Source: Thiotrichales bacterium (GTDB taxonomy: Bacteria > Pseudomonadota > Gammaproteobacteria > Beggiatoales > Beggiatoaceae). Taken from it: 64,000 nucleotides of DNA. The stretch is from the NCBI GenBank assembly GCA_016745035.1, contig JADGDE010000010.1, positions 62,001 to 126,000 of the forward strand, in the 5' to 3' direction. The notes under the pieces are model-generated. The model searched no databases. It was not told where the DNA came from and worked only from the letters and a program-made list of their open reading frames with translations. Of this stretch, positions 54,639 through 62,924 are shown piece after piece; positions within the stretch are counted from its first letter, which is position 1, and the number at the start of each line of letters is the position of its first letter. A program made the position numbers and the translations under genes.

Positions 54639-56870
54639 TTATAAAGATTTTTCTTGTAAAATTTTCGGGGTAATGAAAATCAACAATTCTTGTTTAGCAT
54701 CAGAGTGCTGTCGTTGTCTAAAGAGTGTGCCCACTAAAGGTAGGTCACTAACAAATGGAACTTTTTTGACTAGATTTTGGCTGTTTTGTTCATAAACACC
54801 GCCCAAAATAACCGTTTCACCATTATCAACTAAGACCCGACTTTTTACCTCTCGCTTATCAAACCCCCCTGCCAAACGGATATTGTCTTTACTGATATGT
54901 AAATCCATAATAATCCGATCATCTGGAGTAATTTGCGGTTTAACTTTGAGCATGAGCACGACTTCTTTAAAGGTCACCGTACCGGCAACCCCCACCCCGC
55001 CTGCGGTAAAGAGACTGACTTCAACCCCTTGTTTGATCACCGCTTCATGTTGGTTAGCTGTGATAACCCGTGGACTGGATATAATTTCACCACGTCCCTC
55101 TGATTGCAAGGCACTGAGTTCTAATTGTAATAAATAAGTGCCGATTTTACCGACAATCAGCCCCAAGGCTGCGGGAGTCCCAGCGGTAGCCGCGGCAGGT
55201 AAATCAATAATCAAGCCTTCTTTATTCTCAACTGTGACCCCGGTTCCCCCTGCACCAAAGGTAATATCACCTTCATTTTTACCACTGGTCACAAGGCCAT
55301 ATTCATTATCTTTACCGAAAGTAAAATTGGTACTTTGACCAAATTTCACCCCGAGGTCTTTAGTGAAATCATCATTGGCTATCACCACACGAGATTCAAT
55401 CAAAACTTGGCGCACAGGTTTATCCAAAGCCCGTATCAAACGGCGAATATCTTCTAAGCGCTCACTGGTATCTTGAATGACCAAGGTATTGGTTCTTTCA
55501 TCGACAGAGACACTCCCTCGATTGGAAACAAAGGAATGTGATGAGGCTTTATTCCCCCCATCTTTGAGAAGTTTTTCTAAATCCGAGGCTTTAGAGTAAT
55601 TGATGGTAATAAATTCTGTGCGTAAAGGTTCGAGTTTTTTGATTTCTTTACGTGCTTCTAAGGCTCTGCGCTCTTGTTCATCAATATTTTTTTGTAAATC
55701 AATCGACCAAACGCGCCCAAGTTTTCTAATGCCTAAATCTTTTGATTCTAAAATAATGTCTAAGGCTTGATCCCAGGGTACATCTTGTAAGTTAAGGGTA
55801 ATATTGCCAGAAACCTCATCGGTAACGATAATATTCACCCCTTTGAAATCCGCGATGACTTTAAGAACCGCACGAATATCAATGTCTTGAAAAGATAAAG
55901 ATAAGCGCTCACCTGTGTAAGTCCGCTTGCTAATATCAATGACTTCTTCTGGTTTTTCGACAAATTGTTTTACTTCCAAAGTATAAATATTATCAGTTTG
56001 GTAAGCTAAATGGGTGTAGCGCCCTTGGGTAGCCACCAGCATACGCACATCATTGCCTTTAACGGAGGTATCAATTGATAAAATGGGGGTGGCAAAATCT
56101 GTTACATCTAAGCGTCTATCCAAGTGCTCTGGTAACACAGAATCTTTAAAGGTTAACAAAATTTTATTTTTGCCTTCTTCTTTCATATCAACACTGATAT
56201 GACGTTCAGATAATTTGACAATTAATTGACCTGCACCATCGGCTCCTCGCCGAAAATTGACATCCATTAGGCTTGGCTCTAAAGGTATGGAAACTGGGGG
56301 TTGTAATGCCACAGGCTGAGCGCTCGGTACTGGCATGGGAATGCTAACCGGACTCACTTGTTCACTTGGCATGACCGATTCTGGGATAGAGACAGGGGTG
56401 GCGATAGGTTGTGGCACAGGAGCAGGGCTTGTTGCTGGCATAGGCGCTGAAGCTACTTGAGGTGTTTCAAAATTTCCCTCAACACCGACTTCAATAAGCA
56501 AACGCTCAGCGTCGCGTTGCATATTAAATTTGGTCTTATTAACTAAATTAATCACAACGCGGGTTCGTTGATTAGCCTCGACAGAGCGCACACTTTGCAC
56601 CGCACCAATACCGATGGTTTGGCTACGCTCGGCAACATCCAGTTCGATATTGGGAAAATCCAAGACAATACGTGCTGGATTATCGGTGGTAAAACTCGCT
56701 GGCATCGGTGCATTTTGATCAAAATCCAAACTGATCGCAATACGGTTACCTGGCAAGACTGAATGACTTATCTCATTGAGTATTGCCGCAGCTTGTACTT
56801 GAGCACTGGTTAATAAACCCAGCCAAAGCAGAGAAAAATATATCTGCCATCTTGTTCTTTGTTTTATCAT
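54639..56870 (-). CDS. pilQ: Type IV pilus secretin PilQ
   Basis: The 743-residue outer-membrane pore lets pili pass. It has a signal peptide ending about AQVQAA, two AMIN domains that bind peptidoglycan (about 30-130 and 205-310), with a Pro-rich linker of APVPQPIATPVSIP type between them, a secretin N0 domain (LSFQDIDIRAVLKVIADFKG), an N1 domain (EFITINYSKASDLEKLLKDG) and the secretin barrel region (VLIESRVVIANDDFTKDLGV to LVGTLFRQRQHSDAKQELLI). The ATG at 56870 is chosen over a TTG at 56900. It lies 45 bases after pilP and 34 before the Ig-repeat gene. Confidence 0.96.
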   Translation of the reverse strand: MIKQRTRWQIYFSLLWLGLLTSAQVQAAAILNEISHSVLPGNRIAISLDFDQNAPMPASFTTDNPARIVLDFPNIELDVAERSQTIGIGAVQSVRSVEANQRTRVVINLVNKTKFNMQRDAERLLIEVGVEGNFETPQVASAPMPATSPAPVPQPIATPVSIPESVMPSEQVSPVSIPMPVPSAQPVALQPPVSIPLEPSLMDVNFRRGADGAGQLIVKLSERHISVDMKEEGKNKILLTFKDSVLPEHLDRRLDVTDFATPILSIDTSVKGNDVRMLVATQGRYTHLAYQTDNIYTLEVKQFVEKPEEVIDISKRTYTGERLSLSFQDIDIRAVLKVIADFKGVNIIVTDEVSGNITLNLQDVPWDQALDIILESKDLGIRKLGRVWSIDLQKNIDEQERRALEARKEIKKLEPLRTEFITINYSKASDLEKLLKDGGNKASSHSFVSNRGSVSVDERTNTLVIQDTSERLEDIRRLIRALDKPVRQVLIESRVVIANDDFTKDLGVKFGQSTNFTFGKDNEYGLVTSGKNEGDITFGAGGTGVTVENKEGLIIDLPAAATAGTPAALGLIVGKIGTYLLQLELSALQSEGRGEIISSPRVITANQHEAVIKQGVEVSLFTAGGVGVAGTVTFKEVVLMLKVKPQITPDDRIIMDLHISKDNIRLAGGFDKREVKSRVLVDNGETVILGGVYEQNSQNLVKKVPFVSDLPLVGTLFRQRQHSDAKQELLIFITPKILQEKSL

Positions 56871-56915
56871 CTTCACATCTCTTGTTAGCAGCCAAGCCAA
56901 ATGCGGTTGTGGGGT

Positions 56916-57473
56916 TTAATCAACAACGGTCAGCACGATTTTAGCGGGCACTTCTTCGTAACATCCCCGTTCATCTTGATGCAATTCATGTAATTGAATA
57001 GTGTTTTCATCAATGGAGATAATGCGACCATAGCGCTTACCTGCATAGTTATTTTCTTCAACCCGATGGACATTACCATCAGGGTCAAGTACCAACCCCC
57101 AAATTTTGCCGCCTTGAGCTAAACTACCCACCATGATCAGTGCATCTAAAGGGAAAAGTTCTAATTGTTGCTTAGCACGGTATCGATCGGGGCGAGGACA
57201 GTCTTCAGGCAATTCTTCATCGCTCGCTATATCTTCATCTTTGATGACAACTTCTTGCTCAAAACTGATAAAAGGATCAGGCTTTTTATTTTTAATCGCT
57301 TGGTACTGATAATTTTCCTCAGTTGGAAACTGGGGTAATTCTTTTAGCGGTGGACTGGGTTTCTTTTTAATCGTCGCTACAAATGTTTCTAAATCTGACA
57401 TCAATGGCTTAGCACAACCGCTTAATGCTATGAGGATAAAAAAAGCAGATAAGACTACAAAAAATGGTCGCAT
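56916..57473 (-). CDS. pilP: Type IV pilus assembly lipoprotein PilP
   Basis: The 185-residue inner-membrane lipoprotein has lipobox LSGC (Cys20) and the PilP pattern LMSDLETFVATIKKKPS, KNKKPDPFISFE, LELFPLDALIMVGSLAQGGK and WGLVLDPDGNVHRVEENNYA. It links the PilNO inner-membrane complex to PilQ. Its ATG shares one base with the pilO stop (TAATG), so the two are translationally coupled. Confidence 0.95.
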   Translation of the reverse strand: MRPFFVVLSAFFILIALSGCAKPLMSDLETFVATIKKKPSPPLKELPQFPTEENYQYQAIKNKKPDPFISFEQEVVIKDEDIASDEELPEDCPRPDRYRAKQQLELFPLDALIMVGSLAQGGKIWGLVLDPDGNVHRVEENNYAGKRYGRIISIDENTIQLHELHQDERGCYEEVPAKIVLTVVD

Positions 57474-58078
57474 TATTCTTCCCCTTTGTCATCTTCGATA
57501 TAAAAGTAAGTTTTGGCTGTAGAGGTCATTTGTAATAAACCTGAACTTGCTTTATTACCACTCAGAGGGCTAATGTTAATATTGTGTTGAGTGACAATCC
57601 GTTTTAATTCAGCAATATCACTGACAAATTTACCAAAAGCATGATAATTACCAGTCATGACCAATTTAATCGGCACTTCAACATAAAATTCATTTTGTCT
57701 ATGGTTTTCAGGTTGAAATACTTCAAATTGTAAGCCACTGGCTAGCCCTGTTTCACTAATATCAATCACCAATCCCGGAATTTCCGCTTCACCAGGTAAA
57801 CGTTTTAATAATTCTCCAAAGGAGTCTTTAATATCTTGTAATTGTTCTTTGAGTTTTTCTAATGAATTAGCTTGGCGCTGTTTTTTCTCAAATTCATCTT
57901 TAAATGATAATTCTTCGCGTTCAACATTATCCAATTGTCCCAGTTGATCCATGGTAATCAGATAAACACCCGCACCAGCTAATAATACGCATAAAAATAC
58001 GATCACCACAGCCTTGACAATAATAGGCCAATTGCCATAGTTTTCTGGGTCTAGATTATTAAAATCATCCAAGGTCAT
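57473..58078 (-). CDS. pilO: Type IV pilus assembly protein PilO
   Basis: The 201-residue protein has one membrane helix (residues about 20-42), a coiled coil (EREELSFKDEFEKKQRQANS) and a ferredoxin-like periplasmic domain (LLKRLPGEAEIPGLVIDISE, FVSDIAELKRIVTQHNINIS). It dimerises with PilN and binds PilP. It starts 9 bases after pilN. Confidence 0.95.
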   Translation of the reverse strand: MTLDDFNNLDPENYGNWPIIVKAVVIVFLCVLLAGAGVYLITMDQLGQLDNVEREELSFKDEFEKKQRQANSLEKLKEQLQDIKDSFGELLKRLPGEAEIPGLVIDISETGLASGLQFEVFQPENHRQNEFYVEVPIKLVMTGNYHAFGKFVSDIAELKRIVTQHNINISPLSGNKASSGLLQMTSTAKTYFYIEDDKGEE

Positions 58079-58087
58079 AGTGATAAC

Positions 58088-58684
58088 CTATATCTCTTCT
58101 TCATCTTCAGCAGTGGCTTTTTTCGGTGAGTCTTGTTTTACCGTAAATTCGAACTCACTGACCTTACGATTACTCTCACCGGTTTTATAAAATCGACTGT
58201 CGCGCTTGCGAATAATTTTTAAATTGGGGCGCTTAAACCAGGGAGATGCCTCAATATTATTCATCACCTCCGACACCAAAGCATTAGATTTTGCAACGCC
58301 AGAGAGGGTCAGTTTATCGCCATTTTGAATTAAAGATTCATAAAATAAGTCCCCAGGTGAGGTGTTGACTATTTCATCAAACATATGCACGACTTGGTGG
58401 CGGTTGCCTTGCAGTTTTTGAATCACATCCATCCGCGCAAATAACTGTTCTCGCTGTGCATCTAGCTCTTTAATTTCTGCAATTTTCTTATCAGCTTTTT
58501 TAATTTCAGTTTGCAGATAAGCATTACGTTCTTTTTGCCAATAAATCAATCCTTCAATATAGGTATAAACCCCAAAAAAGATCGCCCCAGTGATGCCAAG
58601 TGCTATCAAGGTGATGAACACAAAACGGGTTTCACGTTCCTTTTTAAGTTCTGCCCGCCAAGGCAACAGATTTAAATGTGCCAT
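58088..58684 (-). CDS. pilN: Type IV pilus assembly protein PilN
   Basis: The 198-residue protein has the conserved cytoplasmic start MAHLNLLPWRAELKKERETR that docks into PilM, one membrane helix (23-45), a coiled coil with KADKKIAEIKELDAQREQL, and a periplasmic ferredoxin-like domain. Its start overlaps the pilM stop by one base (TAATG). The acidic tail KKATAEDEEEI is an extension without known role. Confidence 0.95.
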   Translation of the reverse strand: MAHLNLLPWRAELKKERETRFVFITLIALGITGAIFFGVYTYIEGLIYWQKERNAYLQTEIKKADKKIAEIKELDAQREQLFARMDVIQKLQGNRHQVVHMFDEIVNTSPGDLFYESLIQNGDKLTLSGVAKSNALVSEVMNNIEASPWFKRPNLKIIRKRDSRFYKTGESNRKVSEFEFTVKQDSPKKATAEDEEEI

Positions 58685-59775
58685 TATCCGCGCACCTCAT
58701 CAAAACTGCGTAACGCCAAACCACAAGCTATCATCAGTGCAGGGGCATCATTCATCAGCAATTTTTTATTCACTTGCTTTGCATCAATAGACATGCCAAG
58801 AAAAGGATTAGCCATGGTGACATGCCCACCAATTTTGCCACTGATTAATTCAACAATGCCAGGAATTGAAGCACAGCCTCCAGCAATAATCGTATGGGCA
58901 ATATTCCCCGATGTGCCTGCGGAATAGTAAAATTGAATTGCCCGATGAACTTCTTGTGCCATCGCTTCTTTAAAAGGCTCTAATAAATCGCTTTCATAAT
59001 CATCTGGCAGACCACCATTGCGTTTTGCCATGGTCGCCTCTTCATAGCTCAACCCATATTGATGTTGAATTTGTTCAGTGAGTTGATTGCCGCCGAATTC
59101 TTGTTCTCTGGTAAAAATAATTTTTAAATCTTGTAATACACTAATACTGGTTGAAGTCGCTCCGACATCAATCAAGGCAATCACGTCTTCGCTATCGATT
59201 TCAGGATCGTTTTGTGCGAGTAAAGTGAAAGCATTTTCTAACGCAAACAACTCAATATCGACCACTTTTGCCTTAATACCGCCCATTTCTAACACAGCGA
59301 CTTTATCCTCAACAATGTCGCTTTTAGAGGCTGCAAGCAAGACATCGACTTCCTCATCTGGATTTTTTTCACTCGGGCCGATGACTTCAAAATCAAGGCT
59401 GACCTCATCGGTGGGATAAGGGATATATTGTTCAGCTTCCATTTGAATGGACATTTCCATATCATGATCATTCATTCCAGCGGGCATCTGAATTTGCTTG
59501 GTAATGACGGCAGATCCGGCAACAGCGACTGCGCCAAATTCAGCTTTTTTTAATTGCGCCCGTTTCACCGCACGTCTAACAGCTTCGCCGACTAATTCCA
59601 CATTCCGAATCACTTTATCTTCAACTGCTTTATCTGGCAGTGGTTCCATGACGTAGTTATCAACGCGGTAACTGTTTTCGCCTTTGCCAACACGGCTCAG
59701 TTTTAAGAGTTTGATTGCAGTGGAACTGATATCGATACCGACGACAGGGACAGGTCCAGATTTGAACAAGCCCAT
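58684..59775 (-). CDS. pilM: Type IV pilus assembly ATPase-like protein PilM
   Basis: The 363-residue actin-fold cytoplasmic protein recruits PilN. It shows the ATP-binding phosphate loops VVGIDISSTAIKLLKLSR (N-terminal) and ALIDVGATSTSISVLQDLKI, and the adenosine region IIAGGCASIPGIVELISGKI. The ATG at 59775 follows GGGGAG and gives the family start MGLFKSG; an upstream ATG at 59790 is less likely. It is the first gene of pilMNOPQ. The 289 bases before it hold AT-rich promoter-like sequence without a clear operator. Confidence 0.95.
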   Translation of the reverse strand: MGLFKSGPVPVVGIDISSTAIKLLKLSRVGKGENSYRVDNYVMEPLPDKAVEDKVIRNVELVGEAVRRAVKRAQLKKAEFGAVAVAGSAVITKQIQMPAGMNDHDMEMSIQMEAEQYIPYPTDEVSLDFEVIGPSEKNPDEEVDVLLAASKSDIVEDKVAVLEMGGIKAKVVDIELFALENAFTLLAQNDPEIDSEDVIALIDVGATSTSISVLQDLKIIFTREQEFGGNQLTEQIQHQYGLSYEEATMAKRNGGLPDDYESDLLEPFKEAMAQEVHRAIQFYYSAGTSGNIAHTIIAGGCASIPGIVELISGKIGGHVTMANPFLGMSIDAKQVNKKLLMNDAPALMIACGLALRSFDEVRG

Positions 59776-60064
59776 AGATCTACTCCCCATTCTTAATTGC
59801 CTTGATAAAGCTGGATTAACCTTGCTACTTTAAAGACATTTTTTATATAAAAAACATTGTGTTATGAAAACTTCATGCGAATGTACATTAAGCACTAGGG
59901 GTAACTATAAATCAATATTGCCAAAAGGTCTAGCTTAAAGCGAGAACTTCATAAAATTTTTGTTTGAAAATAAGTGAGTTAAAGGCTTTATCCTATCTTG
60001 CCAATATCGACGATATTCATGTGTATGATTTTATCGTAGACTAGCCTATTTTCGGAGAGTATCT
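59776..60064. promoter_or_regulatory. Divergent promoter region between pilM and the TauE-type gene
   Basis: This AT-rich 289-bp spacer must carry promoters in both directions. No confident -35/-10 pair, operator dyad, riboswitch or RNA gene could be made out. Confidence 0.35.
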
Positions 60065-60874
60065 ATGCTGGGGATAGAAGCCATTTTAGCTTTTTTAGGT
60101 TTAGGCGCAGTGGTCGGTTTTATGGCTGGTCTACTTGGCATCGGTGGTGGCGGTATCATGGTACCCATACTCACCAGTATTTTTTTATGGCAAGGTGTGG
60201 CTGTGGAACAAGTGGTACATTTAGCCCTAGGTACATCAATGGCATCGATTGTCATCACTTCTTTTGCCAGTTTACGCGCTCACCATCAACGGCAAGGCGT
60301 GTTATGGGATGTGGTTAAGCAACTCTCTCCCGGCATTATTTTAGGCACTTTTCTAGCTACTTTTTTAGTCGCTTTTACCCATTCTTTACATTTGGCCATT
60401 TTCTTTTCCTTGTTTATGGCCTACGTTTCGGTGCAAATGTTTTTAGATAAAAAGCCTAAGCCTTCTCGGCAGTTATTTGCTCGTGGGATCATGTTTTTCT
60501 CAGGCTCAGTGATAGGAGCTATATCGGCTTTGGTGTCTATTGGAGGTGGCTCGCTAACCGTGCCTTATCTTACATGGCAAAATGTGGCATTAAAAAAAGC
60601 CATTGGCACATCAGCCGCTGTTGGTTTTCCTATTGCTATTGCTGGCACTTTAGGCTATTTGCTCAATGGCTGGGATAGTGTTTATCCCCTCAACTATACC
60701 TTTGGTTTTATTTATTTACCTGCGGTTTTGTTGATTTCGATGCTTAGTTTTATCACTGCACCTTTAGGTGTGCGTATGGCGCATCAACTCCCGGTTGGCA
60801 AATTAAAAAAAATCTTTGCCTTCTTACTTATGGGACTGAGTTTTAAAATGCTCAGTTCCATCTTAAGCGCTTAA
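60065..60874 (+). CDS. TauE/SafE family sulfite/anion exporter
   Basis: The 269-residue inner-membrane protein has about eight helices arranged as two homologous halves, each with the TSUP motif. GAVVGFMAGLLGIGGGGIMV is in the first half and GSVIGAISALVSIGGGSLTV in the second. VALGTSMASIVITSFASLRA-like and GTSAAVGFPIAIAGTLGYLL segments complete the family pattern. TSUP members carry sulfite, sulfonates or organic acids; sulfite would suit a sulphur-oxidising host, but this is inference. The ATG follows CGGAGAG. The 3' end overlaps the convergent gspF gene by 4 bases. Confidence 0.88.
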   Translation: MLGIEAILAFLGLGAVVGFMAGLLGIGGGGIMVPILTSIFLWQGVAVEQVVHLALGTSMASIVITSFASLRAHHQRQGVLWDVVKQLSPGIILGTFLATFLVAFTHSLHLAIFFSLFMAYVSVQMFLDKKPKPSRQLFARGIMFFSGSVIGAISALVSIGGGSLTVPYLTWQNVALKKAIGTSAAVGFPIAIAGTLGYLLNGWDSVYPLNYTFGFIYLPAVLLISMLSFITAPLGVRMAHQLPVGKLKKIFAFLLMGLSFKMLSSILSA

Positions 60875-62073
60875 CGAACTAACTGATTTAGCTCAAAAAT
60901 CGGCATCAAAATCGCCAAGACGATTAACAACACCACCAAGCCCATGACTAAAATCAACAGCGGCTCAAAAATCGCCAAGAGTAAATTGATTAAATTTTGG
61001 GTCTCTTCGGTTTGGTTTTTTGCCGCTTGCGCGAGCAATTGTTGCAATTGTCCGCTGCTCTCACCGCTGGCGATCAAAGACAAAGTCACCGCTGGAAATA
61101 GCTGGCTTTGTGCCAAAGCTTGATGCAGACTACCGCCTTCGCGCACTTGAGTGGCGGCAAACTCAATCGCACGGCGAATCGGGCGATTGGGAATGATTTC
61201 TGCGCTAATACGCAAGGCATCGAGCAAGGGCACACCGCCTGCACTTAACATACTTAAAGATTGGGTAAAACGGCTGGTATTAATGCCTTGGCTTAAGCGT
61301 CCGAGTAAAGGCAAACGCAATAATAAACGCTGTCCTTGCTCGCGGATAGCGTCGATTCGCCATGCGTAGATGCCCATAAACAGTGATAACAATAAACCAA
61401 GGAACACATAGCCGCCATAGGCTTGTAAAAAGGCGCTGGCATCAATCAACACTTGGGTTAATAACGGCAGATTTTGCCCACTTTGCGCAAAGACTTGCAC
61501 TACTTGCGGGACAACGAACAGCATCAGCCCGATGACAATCAAGACCGCTACCAGCGTTAAAATGAGTGGATAAAACAAAGCGAGGAGAATTTTTTGTCGT
61601 AGACGATGACGGGCTTCGCTGTAATCGGCCAAGCCATTGAGGACTTTATCCAATGCCCCAGCTTGTTCGCCAGCGGCAACACTGGCACGATAGAGTTCGG
61701 GGAATACTCGAGGGAATTGCGCCATCGCATCAGCAAGGCTGTGTCCTTCGACGACTTTAGCCCGCAAGGACAATAATAGACTTTGTAAAGCAGCGCGGTG
61801 ATGTTGTTTGGCAACGGTTTGCAGGCTGTTTTCTAAGGTTAGCCCTGCGCCAATCAAGGTCGCCAGTTGTCTGGTAAACAAAGCCATTTCCGCGCTTTTA
61901 ATTCGCGGCCCTCTGTGCTTGGATTGCGCGCTTTGTGCTACCGCCTCAACCTGTAGTGGACTAAGTCCTTGTTCGCGTAATTGCCGGCGAATTTGTCCGG
62001 CATGATCGCCTTCCAATACCCCTTTGCGGGTGCGCCCTTTGGAATCAAGGGCACTGTATTCAAAGGCAAGCAC
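60871..62073 (-). CDS. gspF: Type II secretion/pilus inner-membrane platform protein GspF
   Basis: The 400-residue protein has two duplicated GspF domains with three membrane helices in all. Blocks are MLAFEYSALDSKGRTRKGVL, MALFTRQLATLIGAGLTLEN, SVAAGEQAGALDKVLNGLAD, SRFTQSLSMLSAGGVPLLDA and LIASGESSGQLQQLLAQAAK. The N-terminal half fits GspF better than PilC. No gspE or gspG genes flank it; it begins 1 base before a small membrane-protein gene, which suggests cotranscription. It could serve a dispersed type II secretion system. Confidence 0.88.
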   Translation of the reverse strand: MLAFEYSALDSKGRTRKGVLEGDHAGQIRRQLREQGLSPLQVEAVAQSAQSKHRGPRIKSAEMALFTRQLATLIGAGLTLENSLQTVAKQHHRAALQSLLLSLRAKVVEGHSLADAMAQFPRVFPELYRASVAAGEQAGALDKVLNGLADYSEARHRLRQKILLALFYPLILTLVAVLIVIGLMLFVVPQVVQVFAQSGQNLPLLTQVLIDASAFLQAYGGYVFLGLLLSLFMGIYAWRIDAIREQGQRLLLRLPLLGRLSQGINTSRFTQSLSMLSAGGVPLLDALRISAEIIPNRPIRRAIEFAATQVREGGSLHQALAQSQLFPAVTLSLIASGESSGQLQQLLAQAAKNQTEETQNLINLLLAIFEPLLILVMGLVVLLIVLAILMPIFELNQLVR

Positions 62074-62502
62074 TTAACTACTGCTTAGTTTAGGTGCTGT
62101 TGTTTTATTGGCTTTTTTGACTTGTTTGGAAATGATGCTGGTGATATACGCTTCATCTTTACGTCCAATGCGGTTAGCGCCAAGAATTTGTCTATAAGTG
62201 CCAGAGAAAGGCAAGACAGGAATAGCAATTAAAGTCGCTGTTGCCACCAATAAAATCGCCATCACCCGCTTGGTTGCCGTATCCAAGGCTTCTGGAGTCA
62301 CTAGCCCTAATAAACTGACCAGATCAGTGTCTTTAACCGCATCATAAAAAATCGGATACCACTCGGGAATAAAATACGCAGCGGCGGCACTGCCGAGGGT
62401 CAAGACCACGATAATTAAGTCTGAGAGTAGGCTGATGAAAAAAAACATCAGGAAAATGCCAAAAAATACCATGATGGCAAGGATAATCGGATTGTCTTCC
62501 AT
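62074..62502 (-). CDS. Hypothetical small membrane protein
   Basis: The 142-residue protein has three hydrophobic segments (PIILAIMVFFGIFLMFFFIS, IIVVLTLGSAAAAYFIPEWY, VMAILLVATATLIAIPVLPF) and a Lys/Ser-rich tail. I do not recognise the family. Its stop lies directly before the gspF start, and hslR is 14 bases upstream, so it belongs to the same transcript. It could be an accessory of the GspF system, though nothing in the sequence proves it. Confidence 0.55.
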   Translation of the reverse strand: MEDNPIILAIMVFFGIFLMFFFISLLSDLIIVVLTLGSAAAAYFIPEWYPIFYDAVKDTDLVSLLGLVTPEALDTATKRVMAILLVATATLIAIPVLPFSGTYRQILGANRIGRKDEAYITSIISKQVKKANKTTAPKLSSS

Positions 62503-62516
62503 AACACGCCCCTTTA

Positions 62517-62924
62517 TTAGTCTGAATGCTGATTGATAAAACGGTGGATTTGTCGTCGCTGTTTTTTATTCGGTCGTTTGCTCATCGCAGGATCTGCGGA
62601 GGCATTTAATTTTCTTTGTGCTTGGAGTTTTTCACGCTTGAGAATACTTTCAGCGGTCTCGGTGTAGAGTTGTTGCGCCACAGGGGCAGGACCGCGTTGT
62701 ACAGAGAGTATTTCAATCAAGACATCCTTGACTTGTTGTCCAATGCGAATTTCAACCATTTGTCCAACATTGATTATTTTTGAAGGCTTGATCCGTTGCC
62801 CATTGAGATGGACTTTACCGCCGCTGATAGCATGACTAGCGAGGCTGCGCGTTTTGTAAAAGCGGGCGGCCCAAAGCCATTTATCCAAGCGGACTTTGTC
62901 TTTGGCTTCAACTGGGGTTTTCAT
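62517..62924 (-). CDS. hslR: Ribosome-associated heat-shock protein Hsp15 (S4 domain)
   Basis: The 135-residue protein rescues stalled 50S-nascent-chain complexes. It has the S4 RNA-binding domain VRLDKWLWAARFYKTRSLAS with SGGKVHLNGQRIKPSKIINV, and a C-terminal basic tail (MSKRPNKKQRRQIHRFIN). This is the size and layout of HslR. The start overlaps the preceding thioredoxin-fold gene by 17 bases. Confidence 0.92.
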   Translation of the reverse strand: MKTPVEAKDKVRLDKWLWAARFYKTRSLASHAISGGKVHLNGQRIKPSKIINVGQMVEIRIGQQVKDVLIEILSVQRGPAPVAQQLYTETAESILKREKLQAQRKLNASADPAMSKRPNKKQRRQIHRFINQHSD

